Positions 17,575 to 25,608 of a stretch of 64,000 nt of DNA are shown piece by piece; position 1 is the first letter of the stretch; every line of letters begins with the position of its first letter. Source of the DNA: an uncultured Blautia sp. (GTDB lineage Bacteria > Bacillota > Clostridia > Lachnospirales > Lachnospiraceae); assembly GCF_934372025.1 (NCBI RefSeq), contig NZ_CAKROJ010000006.1:25848-89847 (forward strand), read 5' to 3'. The translations under genes were made by a program, and so were the position numbers. Under the pieces are notes generated by a model. It had not been told where the DNA came from. It searched no databases and saw nothing but the letters and a program-made list of their open reading frames with translations.

Positions 17575-18690
17575 ATGAAAATCATATGTTCCAAAAGTAA
17601 TCTCTTAAAAAGCGTAAATATATCTTTGAAAGCTGTTCCATCAAAAACAACCATGCCAATTCTGGAATGTATTTTAATGGACGCATCGACAAATCAAATA
17701 AAATTTACTACTAATGATATGGAACTGGGTATTGAAACAATTGTTGACGGGCATATAGAAGAAAAAGGAATGGTTGCTCTTGATGCTAAAATCTTTTATG
17801 AAATCATCAGACGACTTCCTGATAATGATGTAACCATTTCTACAGACAATAATTTTGTTGCTACCATTACCTGTGAAAAAGCAAAATTTACAATCCCTGG
17901 TAAAGCAGGAGAAGATTTTGCATATCTTCCTGTTATCGAAAAAGAAGAATCTCTGACTCTTTCTCAGTTTACTTTGAAAGAAATGATTCGCCAGACTATT
18001 TTTTCCATTGCAGTTAATGAAAATAACCGTCTTATGACTGGTGAATTATTTGAAATTAAAAATAATTGTCTGAAAATTGTTTCTCTGGATGGACATCGTA
18101 TTTCTATTCGTAAAATGCCTCTTAAAAGAGATTATTCAGATCGTAAGATAGTTGTTCCAGGAAAAACATTAAGTGAAATAAGTAAAATCCTGTCAGGTGA
18201 GATTGATGATCAGGTTAGCATCTATTTTACAAAAAATCACATCCTTTTTGAATTTGACCAGACAATGGTGGTTTCCAGATTGATTGAAGGAGAGTATTTC
18301 CGTATAGATCAGATGCTTTCAAACGATTATGATACAAAAGTAAGTGTTAACAAGAAAGAATTTCTTGATTGTATCGATCGAGCAACACTTCTTGTCAGAG
18401 AAGGAGATAAAAAACCAATTGTAATTGAGATCAAAGACAGCAGCATGGAACTGAAAATTGATTCAGCGATGGGTTCCATGAATGAAGAAATAGACATTGA
18501 AAAAGACGGTAAGGATATTATTATTGGATTTAATCCGAAATTTCTTATCGATGCTTTGAAAGTTATTGATGACGAAGTTATTCATATGTATCTGATGAAT
18601 CCGAAGGCACCATGTTTTATCAGAGACGATGAAGAAAATTACACATATCTGATTCTGCCGGTAAACATCAGCCAGAATCAGAGCAGATAA
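17575..18690 (+). CDS. dnaN: DNA polymerase III beta subunit (sliding clamp)
   Basis: 371 aa from the ATG at 17575, which gives the family start MKIICSKSNLLKSVN; an upstream in-frame ATG at 17554 lacks a ribosome binding site. The three clamp domains are present, with SKTTMPILECILM in domain 1, IRQTIFSIAVNENNRLMTGELFEI and DGHRISIRKM in domain 2, and the C-terminal hydrophobic pocket and end YLILPVNI in domain 3. The dimeric ring tethers the replicative polymerase to DNA. Confidence 0.97.
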   Translation: MKIICSKSNLLKSVNISLKAVPSKTTMPILECILMDASTNQIKFTTNDMELGIETIVDGHIEEKGMVALDAKIFYEIIRRLPDNDVTISTDNNFVATITCEKAKFTIPGKAGEDFAYLPVIEKEESLTLSQFTLKEMIRQTIFSIAVNENNRLMTGELFEIKNNCLKIVSLDGHRISIRKMPLKRDYSDRKIVVPGKTLSEISKILSGEIDDQVSIYFTKNHILFEFDQTMVVSRLIEGEYFRIDQMLSNDYDTKVSVNKKEFLDCIDRATLLVREGDKKPIVIEIKDSSMELKIDSAMGSMNEEIDIEKDGKDIIIGFNPKFLIDALKVIDDEVIHMYLMNPKAPCFIRDDEENYTYLILPVNISQNQSR

Positions 18691-18724
18691 TATTCCGTAC
18701 TAAACCAAATGAGAGGTGAAAAAT

Positions 18725-18931
18725 TTGGAAATCAAAATAAGAGATGAATTTATCAAACTTGGTCAGGCTTTGAAACTTGCTGGTGTTGTGGAAGATGGAG
18801 TAGAGGCAAAATATGCAATTCAGGATGGTCTGGTTAAGGTAAATGGTGAAGTTGATGAAAGAAGAGGCCGCAAAGTTTATGAAGGTGATGTAATTACCTT
18901 TGAAGATCAGGAAATCAAAGTCATCAGATAA
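18725..18931 (+). CDS. yaaA: S4-domain RNA-binding protein YaaA
   Basis: 68 aa from the TTG at 18725, which lies 6 bases after AGAGGTG and yields the family start MEIKIRDEFIKLGQALK. A GTG at 18716 is possible but poorly spaced. The S4 fold is seen in LAGVVEDGVEAKYAIQDGLVKVNGEVDERRGRK-like order, split by VKVNGEV and RKVYEGD. Small S4 proteins between dnaN and recF are standard; they are linked to ribosome assembly. It ends two bases before recF. Confidence 0.93.
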   Translation: MEIKIRDEFIKLGQALKLAGVVEDGVEAKYAIQDGLVKVNGEVDERRGRKVYEGDVITFEDQEIKVIR

Positions 18932-18933
18932 TC

Positions 18934-20022
18934 ATGTATATTGAATCAGTAGAGTTAAAGAATTTTAGAAACTACAGTGATCTGCATCTGGAACTTGACA
19001 AAGGAACTAATATTTTTTACGGAGATAATGCGCAGGGAAAGACAAATATACTGGAATCTGTTTATATCTGTGGTACAACAAAATCTCATAAGAGCAGCAA
19101 GGATAAAGAAATCATACATTTTGGTGAGGAAGAAGCTCATATTCGGATGATGGTAAGAAAAGATGAAATCTCGTATAAGATTGATATGCATCTCCGTAAA
19201 AATAAAGCTAAAGGTGTGGCAATCAATGGACTGCCAATCAAAAAAGCAAGAGAGTTATTTGGAATTGTAAATCTTGTATTTTTTTCACCTGAAGATCTGA
19301 ATATCATAAAAAATGGTCCTGGTGAAAGACGAAGATTTATGGATCTTGAACTGTGCCAGCTTGACCAGATATATCTGACAGATCTGGCTGGCTATAATCA
19401 TATTGTTAATCAGAGAAATCGGCTTCTGAAAGATCTTTATCAGAATCCATCTTTGCGTGAAACGTTGGATATATGGGATATTCAAATGTTTCAGTATGGA
19501 AAGAAGATCATAGAGAAAAGACGGGATTTTGTAAAAGATCTTAATGATGTAATACAGGAAATCCATTATAATCTGACTGGTGGAGAAGAGCATTTGGAGG
19601 TAATCTATGAACCCAGTGCAGAACCGGAATGTTTTGAAGAAACTTTACAAAAGAACCGGGAACGGGATATACGAATGAAAATGACATCTGCAGGTCCCCA
19701 CAGAGATGATCTGTGTTTTATGGTGAATGGAATCGATATTCGTAAATTTGGTTCGCAGGGACAGCAGCGGACAGCGGCGCTGTCTTTGAAACTTTCAGAA
19801 ATTTATCTGGTTAAAGAAAAAATCAAAGATACACCGGTACTTCTTCTGGATGATGTACTTTCAGAGTTGGACAGTAACCGGCAGACATATCTGCTTGACA
19901 GTATCCATGATATACAGACATTGATAACATGTACAGGACTGGATGATTTTGTAAGCCATCAGTTTCACATAAACAAGGTTTTCAAAGTTGTAAAAGGTAA
20001 GATATTTGATCCTGTAAAGTAG
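18934..20022 (+). CDS. recF: DNA replication and repair protein RecF
   Basis: 362 aa. It opens MYIESVELKNFRNYSDLHLEL with Walker A GDNAQGKTN. The RecF signature GPGERRRFMDLELCQL, the ABC-type signature region FGSQGQQRTAALSLKL and Walker B PVLLLDDVLSELD are all present. It helps load RecA at single-strand gaps at stalled forks. Only two bases separate it from yaaA, so the two are probably translationally coupled. Confidence 0.97.
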   Translation: MYIESVELKNFRNYSDLHLELDKGTNIFYGDNAQGKTNILESVYICGTTKSHKSSKDKEIIHFGEEEAHIRMMVRKDEISYKIDMHLRKNKAKGVAINGLPIKKARELFGIVNLVFFSPEDLNIIKNGPGERRRFMDLELCQLDQIYLTDLAGYNHIVNQRNRLLKDLYQNPSLRETLDIWDIQMFQYGKKIIEKRRDFVKDLNDVIQEIHYNLTGGEEHLEVIYEPSAEPECFEETLQKNRERDIRMKMTSAGPHRDDLCFMVNGIDIRKFGSQGQQRTAALSLKLSEIYLVKEKIKDTPVLLLDDVLSELDSNRQTYLLDSIHDIQTLITCTGLDDFVSHQFHINKVFKVVKGKIFDPVK

Positions 20023-20070
20023 GCAGTAATAATTAGAGCATTTTTTGTTTTATCATATAGGTAAAGAGTT

Positions 20071-20099
20071 TTGACAAGCATTATGGCATATGTTACACT
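20071..20099 (+). promoter_or_regulatory. Promoter upstream of the TPR/P-loop gene
   Basis: TTGACA (20071-20076), a 17-base spacer and TACACT (20094-20099) form a good sigma-A-type promoter between recF and the next gene. Confidence 0.65.
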
Positions 20100-20117
20100 G
20101 TTTTTATTCTTGGAAAG

Positions 20118-22538
20118 TTGGTGAATACATTGGACAAAGAGGAATTTCGGATCAAACTTGAAGAAATAAATCGCCTTGTAGAAAAGAAAAACTATAAGGA
20201 TGCCATGGAAGTAGTTGACAGTATTGACTGGCGGCGTGTTAAGAATGTCCGGACTTTATGTGTTGTTGGAGAAATCTATGCAGCAAATAAACGATACGAG
20301 GACAGTAAGGAGATTTTTCTTCTTGCTTATCACAGGGCTCCTATTGGCAAAAATATTTTATATCGTTTAATTGAGGTATCCCTCAAGATGAAGGATATTG
20401 CTGAAGCAGAAGAATTTTATGAGGAATTTCTGGAAGTTGCACCAAACGATAATACCAGATATATTCTTAAGTATAAAATCTGCAAAGAAAAAAAAGTTTC
20501 TCTGGAGGAACAGATTAAGATTCTGGAGGAATATAAAGAAAAAGAATTTACAGAACGCTGGTCATATGAACTGGCAAAATTGTATTATCAGAATGGAGAT
20601 ACACAGAAATGTCTGGCACTCTGTGATGAGATGGTTCTGTGGTTCAGCGATGGAAAATATGTTATAAAGGCGCTGGATCTCAAGAATAGAATGGGAATGC
20701 TGACAGGCAAGGAAAAGGAAAAATATGACAGTCAGTTTATTCCGAAACTTGCTTCTGTGGAAGATGCAGAGGAGCTGGAAGAAGAAAAAGAAGAAGCAGC
20801 TGCGGCAGAAGAGGAAACTCCTGTAATTGACAGTGTGTCTATTGATGAGCGCGATGTGAAGGGTGCTGAAAGTTTTCAGGAGAAAATCTCCAAAGGAATC
20901 AGAGATATCTTCAACGGAAATAAGAAAAAAGAAGATGAAGATTTCATGAAAGAAGAGGAGGCACCTGCGGAAGAGGTTCAGGAAGAACTTATAAAAGATA
21001 TTTCTTCTGATGCGACAGAAGAGAATGTTCCAGATCTTGAACCGGAAGATGCAGTGATTCATCCGCCGAAGAATCCAGGACAGTCTGTTTTCAGTAACAT
21101 GGAAGAAATGATCGAACAGGTTACTGAAGATGAGATCAAACATGAGCAGGAAGCAGAAGAGCAGCCTGAGATTAAGAATGAAACAGAGTCAGTAGAAGAT
21201 ACTGAGGAAAAATCTGAAGAACAGAATAAAACACCAGAATTAAAGATGCCGGAGCTTGAGATTCCGGAATCAATGAAAAATATCAGCACGGATGTTTCAG
21301 AAGAAATCGAAGTTCCAAAAGCTCCGGAGATTTGTCTGCCAGGTGCAGAAAAAGTATCTGTGAAGGATTTTGATTTTAATCTGGAGGATACGATTCTGGC
21401 AGCAGCAACAGCGCAGGGAATAAATATTCCTGAAGAGCCTCTCCCGAAAAAAGGAGCGGAAGTTGCTGAAGATGAAGACTATATGTCAGAAGAAGATCTT
21501 CAGAGTGCAGAAGATGAATTCATGAACGGACCTGTCGGAAAGAAAGAGGAGCCTGAAGAACAACTGCTTTCGGGAGATGATTCAGAGGAAGACTTTGGTG
21601 AAGAAGACGGTTACGAAGATGAAGACGATTTCGAGAGTACAGAAACCATAGAGATCCCTGTAAAACAAGTGAAGGAATCAAGACCAGTCAAGAGAAAAGA
21701 AAAACGTTCACTTTCAGAGGAAGAAGAACTTGAACATCTGATTGATTCCATGAATCCTAAGAATGATGCCGAAGATATTATTCCAAGAGAAAAAGCATTT
21801 ACAGAGGATGAAGAAAAACTGTTTACATATTTTGCAAAGGTACCTGGACTGAAAGAGCAGATTATTGATGCTCTTTGCGATGTACAGATGGGAGCTGCTG
21901 ATAAAACATCCCGCACTGGAAACGTGATTGTAATGGGAGGCCGTGAAACCGGAAAGACTCGTCTGATTTCCAGTCTGATTCCGGCAATATGTAAAGAACT
22001 GAATCTGGACGCGTCAAAGGTTGCCTATGTATTTGCTGATCAGATCAATGGCAAAAATATAGCTGAGATAATCAAAAAAATGGCTGGTGGATTCCTTGTT
22101 ATTGAAAATGCAAATCAGTTAACAAAAGAAACAGTAAATCAGCTGAATAAGGCAATGGAATTCCGTACAGACGGTCTGATTGTTATTATTGAAGATGAAA
22201 AAATCGGTATGCGCAAGCTGATTGCAAGATTCCCGAAATTTACATCTAAATTTACATCGATGATCAATATTCCGGTATTCACCAATGATGAGCTTGTTAA
22301 TTTTGCAAAAGTATATACAAGAGAAAATGGATATACAATTGATCAGATGGGAATGCTGGCACTGTACAATCTTATAAGTACAAGTCAGAAAGAGGATCAG
22401 CCTATGAATGTTGGTGCAGTCAAAGATATTATCGATGATGCAATTGCAAAATCAAGAGGTGGAATCCGTAAACTGATTTCCAAGAAAAAAGTAAATCCAG
22501 ATGGATATATGGTACTTTATGAGAAAGACTTCAGCTGA
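20118..22538 (+). CDS. TPR-like and P-loop protein of unknown function
   Basis: 806 aa in three parts. Residues 1-about 190 are TPR-like helical pairs (AANKRYEDSKEIFLLAYHRAP; ELAKLYYQNGDTQKCLALCDEM). Residues about 215-560 form a long Glu-rich, low-complexity linker. Residues about 570-806 form a P-loop domain with Walker A GGRETGKT (607-614), a Walker B-like strand FLVIENA, an IIEDE strand and a helical lid (NVGAVKDIIDDAIAKSRGG). This C-terminal part recalls SpoVK/CbbX-type AAA proteins, but an acidic Walker B pair is not clear. Possible starts are TTG 20118, GTG 20121 or TTG 20130; none is well supported. It has its own promoter and precedes rsmA. Function unknown; a scaffold that remodels partners is only a guess. 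Confidence 0.75.
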   Translation: MVNTLDKEEFRIKLEEINRLVEKKNYKDAMEVVDSIDWRRVKNVRTLCVVGEIYAANKRYEDSKEIFLLAYHRAPIGKNILYRLIEVSLKMKDIAEAEEFYEEFLEVAPNDNTRYILKYKICKEKKVSLEEQIKILEEYKEKEFTERWSYELAKLYYQNGDTQKCLALCDEMVLWFSDGKYVIKALDLKNRMGMLTGKEKEKYDSQFIPKLASVEDAEELEEEKEEAAAAEEETPVIDSVSIDERDVKGAESFQEKISKGIRDIFNGNKKKEDEDFMKEEEAPAEEVQEELIKDISSDATEENVPDLEPEDAVIHPPKNPGQSVFSNMEEMIEQVTEDEIKHEQEAEEQPEIKNETESVEDTEEKSEEQNKTPELKMPELEIPESMKNISTDVSEEIEVPKAPEICLPGAEKVSVKDFDFNLEDTILAAATAQGINIPEEPLPKKGAEVAEDEDYMSEEDLQSAEDEFMNGPVGKKEEPEEQLLSGDDSEEDFGEEDGYEDEDDFESTETIEIPVKQVKESRPVKRKEKRSLSEEEELEHLIDSMNPKNDAEDIIPREKAFTEDEEKLFTYFAKVPGLKEQIIDALCDVQMGAADKTSRTGNVIVMGGRETGKTRLISSLIPAICKELNLDASKVAYVFADQINGKNIAEIIKKMAGGFLVIENANQLTKETVNQLNKAMEFRTDGLIVIIEDEKIGMRKLIARFPKFTSKFTSMINIPVFTNDELVNFAKVYTRENGYTIDQMGMLALYNLISTSQKEDQPMNVGAVKDIIDDAIAKSRGGIRKLISKKKVNPDGYMVLYEKDFS

Positions 22539-22567
22539 GAAAGATCTTGAAACAACAGGAGGAAATT

Positions 22568-23443
22568 ATGACCAGACCTTATCTCGGAAATCCCAAATAT
22601 ACCATTGAAGTTCTTCAAAAGTATGGATTTGTGTTCCAGAAAAGGTTTGGTCAGAATTTTCTGATCGATACCCGTGTACTGGACAGGATCATTGAAGCTT
22701 CTGAAATTACAAAAGACGATTTTGTTCTGGAAATCGGACCTGGAATAGGAACTATGACGCAGTATCTTGCTGATGCAGCAAGAGAAGTTACAGCAGTAGA
22801 AATTGATGATGCACTGATTCCGATTCTTCAGGATACATTGAAAGAATGGGATAATGTATCTGTGATACATGGAGACATTCTGAAGACAGATATTAAAAGA
22901 ATTGCTGATGAAAAGAATCATGGACGTCCGATCAAGGTAGTTGCAAATCTGCCATATTATATAACGACACCGATTATTATGGGATTGTTCGAAAGTCATG
23001 TTCCGGTAGATTCTATTACGGTAATGGTACAGAAGGAAGTTGCAGACAGAATGCAGACAGGACCGGGGAACAAAGATTATGGTGCATTATCTCTGGCAGT
23101 GCAGTATTATGCAAAACCAGAAATTGTTGCAAATGTTCCGCCAAACTGTTTTATGCCAAGACCTAAGGTTGGCAGTGCAGTTATCCGGCTTACAAGACAT
23201 CAGGCTCCGCCGGTACAGGCAAAAGATGAGAAACTGATGTTTCGTATTATTCGTGCATCTTTTAACCAGAGAAGAAAAACATTGGTAAATGGTTTGAAAA
23301 ATTCTCAGGAACTTCATTTTAAAAAGGAGCAGATTGAAGAATCGATGATTCAGTGCGGACTTCCACTGAATATAAGAGGGGAAGCATTGACGCTGGAACA
23401 GTTTGCCATGTTGTCAGATATCCTGACAGATAAGAGTAAATAA
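22568..23443 (+). CDS. rsmA: 16S rRNA dimethyladenosine transferase RsmA (KsgA)
   Basis: 291 aa from the ATG at 22568, 5 bases after AGGAGG; the frame extends further upstream without support. Motifs are FGQNFLID, SAM motif I VLEIGPGIGTMT, VEIDDALI, and the catalytic NLPYYITTPI. The C-terminal part has FNQRRKTLVNGL. It dimethylates two adjacent adenines near the 3' end of 16S rRNA during 30S maturation. A strong terminator follows. Confidence 0.97.
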   Translation: MTRPYLGNPKYTIEVLQKYGFVFQKRFGQNFLIDTRVLDRIIEASEITKDDFVLEIGPGIGTMTQYLADAAREVTAVEIDDALIPILQDTLKEWDNVSVIHGDILKTDIKRIADEKNHGRPIKVVANLPYYITTPIIMGLFESHVPVDSITVMVQKEVADRMQTGPGNKDYGALSLAVQYYAKPEIVANVPPNCFMPRPKVGSAVIRLTRHQAPPVQAKDEKLMFRIIRASFNQRRKTLVNGLKNSQELHFKKEQIEESMIQCGLPLNIRGEALTLEQFAMLSDILTDKSK

Positions 23444-23465
23444 TAAAATTTGTTATGAAGTGAAA

Positions 23466-23506
23466 CTATAAAAGGCATCCGATGGCTGGTCGGATGCCTT
23501 TTATAG
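23466..23506 (+). terminator. Intrinsic terminator after rsmA
   Basis: A perfect 17-bp stem (CTATAAAAGGCATCCGA at 23466-23482; its complement at 23490-23506) with a 7-base loop. The arms end in TTTTATAG, so it works as a terminator in either direction. Confidence 0.85.
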
Positions 23507-23782
23507 TAATATTTATTAAATTTAAAAGGAAGGAGAGTTGATTGCTTTTTGGCAATCAACATATGAAAAAGAAAATTTTATAAAAATAATGTTGGCTGTA
23601 TTATTTTTATGCTCTTAGTATATCTGGAAATTGTGATGGAATCATGTTGAACTTATGAAAAAAAAGTGAACGAATGTCGAAAGTTCTATGAATTAAACAG
23701 AAATTTACAGCTTTTTTTTCAGAGTGTGTTATAATGCAGGTCGTATCGTTAATGATAGATTTTTATTCAGGAGGTAATGAAC
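23507..23782. other. Intergenic stretch with a hairpin and no clear gene
   Basis: A perfect 9-bp hairpin (GTTGATTGC 23537-23545, GCAATCAAC 23552-23560) follows AAGGAAGGAG. After it come fragments that read like a broken signal peptide (MKKKIL, then KIMLAVLFLCS in another frame). A -10-like TATAAT at 23730-23735 probably serves the next gene. I see no intact gene. Confidence 0.4.
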
Positions 23783-24247
23783 ATGATGAAAATAAACAAA
23801 TTAAGCGCATGGATTCTTGCAGGAGCCCTTACATGTACAACACCGGCCATGGTTTATGCGGATCAGACAACAGATGAGATTGTGGATCAGGCGGCAGAGC
23901 TTCTTGAGCAGAGTGGAGTAGATGATCTGTTAGCTGATCCGGATAAAGTAGTAGATATTATTGTTTCTGCAAAAGAAACTCTGGGAACGGTAGATGTAAC
24001 AGATGAGCAGATCAGCAGTGCACTGGATGCTGCAGCAGGAGAACTGGGAGTAACTCTTTCTGATTCAGACAAGACTACATTGATTAAGTTATATAATAAA
24101 TTTAAGGATATGGATCTGGATGAAGATGAACTGAGAACACAGGTCAGAAAAGTATATGATAAACTGGAAAGCCTTGGAATTACAAAAGAGGATGTAAAAG
24201 GAATTCTTGGAAAATTACTTGAGCTGGTAAAAGGCATTTTGAACTGA
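23783..24247 (+). CDS. Small secreted protein, DUF1002-like
   Basis: 154 aa from the ATG at 23783, 8 bases after AGGAGG. Residues 1-about 26 form a signal peptide (MMKINKLSAWILAGALTC... ending near VYA). The mature part is acidic and all-helical, with repeated patterns ('VDDLLADPDKVVDIIVSAKET', 'LGVTLSDSDKTTLIKLYNKF', 'LGITKEDVKGILGKLLELV', each seen as a helix pair). The pattern resembles the C-terminal part of DUF1002 proteins, which are secreted and uncharacterised. No membrane anchor or sorting motif is seen. It is transcribed alone. Confidence 0.7.
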   Translation: MMKINKLSAWILAGALTCTTPAMVYADQTTDEIVDQAAELLEQSGVDDLLADPDKVVDIIVSAKETLGTVDVTDEQISSALDAAAGELGVTLSDSDKTTLIKLYNKFKDMDLDEDELRTQVRKVYDKLESLGITKEDVKGILGKLLELVKGILN

Positions 24248-24499
24248 TAGCAGACAAATGAGCAGAATTATGCATGATGTATAAAGTGAACAACAATGAA
24301 AAAGCAAAGAAATAAAAGATATGTTGTATTTTTATAAAAAAATATGAATATCGAAAGAAAAATTGTGCAAATACACGAAAGATTCACTGCTTGTTCATAC
24401 TATGTTCATAATTGATTGCTATTATAAACACAGTTCGAAAGAGCTACACAAAACAGACGTTGTAATGTTCTTCATTACACATAAATTTTTTCATAATAA
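24248..24499. other. Intergenic stretch, possible small RNA
   Basis: There is no credible coding region. The stretch is A/T-rich, includes a 7-bp hairpin (TGTAATG 24461-24467, CATTACA 24473-24479), and leads straight into two hairpins at 24502-24570. It may be only a long 3' end for the upstream gene, or an untranslated small RNA. Confidence 0.3.
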
Positions 24500-24501
24500 T
24501 C

Positions 24502-24570
24502 GCCCCGGTAAACCACTGCCGGGGCACTCCTCGTTTATAAGCCCAATTTTAGGGCTTTTTTTATTTTTAA
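24502..24570 (+). terminator. Double hairpin terminator
   Basis: A GC-rich stem (GCCCCGG 24502-24508, CCGGGGC 24519-24525) is followed by a second stem (AGCCC 24540-24544, GGGCT 24552-24556) with TTTTTTTATTTTT after it. The second is a typical intrinsic terminator. Confidence 0.8.
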
Positions 24571-24680
24571 GCTTATAATATAATTATATCAGAAAAGATG
24601 TATTGAAGGAAATGCATTGCGTCGGCATAATGCGTGTTATAATAATTTTAATTAGAATCAAGTAAAGGAGAACGAGAATC

Positions 24681-25586
24681 ATGGCGGAATCAATGAAAGA
24701 TTATGAAAAAGAACTGGAAGAATCCATGAAGAAAATAGAAGAAGGTGACATTCTTACAGGAACAGTAATCAGTGTAGATGAAAAAGCAGTAATCCTTGAT
24801 CTGAAATATTATGCGGAAGGTGTGATTCCGGCAGAAGATTACAGCAGAGAGCCAGGCTTCAGCCTGAAGGACGAAGTTCATGAAGGTGATGAAGTTTCAG
24901 CAACCGTTGTAAGAAAAGATGATGGGCAGGGTAATATTCTTCTCTCCAGAGTGGAGGCTGCAGATGTCCTTGCATGGGATAAATTAAAGGAATTGAAAGA
25001 ATCTGGTGAAGTACTGGATGTTGTGGTAAAGGGAATCACAAATGCGGGAGTTATTGCTTATGTAGAAGGCGTGAGAGGTTTTATTCCTGCGTCAAAGCTT
25101 GCACTTGGTTATGTTGAAGATACAGAAGAATATCTGAATAAACCCGTTCAGGTACAGGTTCTTGACGTTGACAAGGAAAGTAAGAAACTGATTTTGTCAG
25201 CGAAAGAGATTCTCAGAGAAAAGGCAGAAGAAGAAAGAAAAAAGAAAGTATCAAATCTGGAAATAGGGCTTGTAACAGAGGGAACAGTAGAAAGTCTTCA
25301 GCCATATGGTGCGTTTATTGATCTTGGAAACGGACTTTCCGGGCTCGTGCATATTTCACAGATCTGCGAGAAAAGAATCAAAAAACCTTCAGAAGTTCTG
25401 TCAGTAGGGGATCAGGTAAAAGTTAAAGTTACGGCAATAAAAGATGGAAAAATCAGCCTCAGCATCAAAGAAGCAGCTGATATAATGGCTAAGGAAATTG
25501 AAGAAGAAGTTTATGAAGTACCGGATGCCGGAGAACAGGCAACGACTTCGCTGGGAGCTCTTTTTGCAAATATTAAATTAGATTAA
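24681..25586 (+). CDS. S1 RNA-binding domain protein (RpsA-like)
   Basis: 301 aa with three S1 domains at about 19-90, 103-175 and 190-268. The last is the best conserved (GTVESLQPYGAFIDLGNGLSG and VHISQICEKRI). The C-terminal about 30 residues are acidic. Gram-positive S1-like proteins of this size bind single-stranded RNA and may assist translation, but they are not always ribosomal. AAAGGAGAACGAG precedes the ATG, and TATAAT at 24638-24643 is the likely -10 element. The pyrophosphatase gene follows by 22 bases, probably co-transcribed. Confidence 0.88.
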   Translation: MAESMKDYEKELEESMKKIEEGDILTGTVISVDEKAVILDLKYYAEGVIPAEDYSREPGFSLKDEVHEGDEVSATVVRKDDGQGNILLSRVEAADVLAWDKLKELKESGEVLDVVVKGITNAGVIAYVEGVRGFIPASKLALGYVEDTEEYLNKPVQVQVLDVDKESKKLILSAKEILREKAEEERKKKVSNLEIGLVTEGTVESLQPYGAFIDLGNGLSGLVHISQICEKRIKKPSEVLSVGDQVKVKVTAIKDGKISLSIKEAADIMAKEIEEEVYEVPDAGEQATTSLGALFANIKLD

Positions 25587-25608
25587 TCAATATGAGGATG
25601 TTATTGTT

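Noticed and set aside
24363..24578. Open frame of 71 codons before the S1 gene
   Set aside because: It runs through two terminator hairpins and has no ribosome binding site or protein-like composition.
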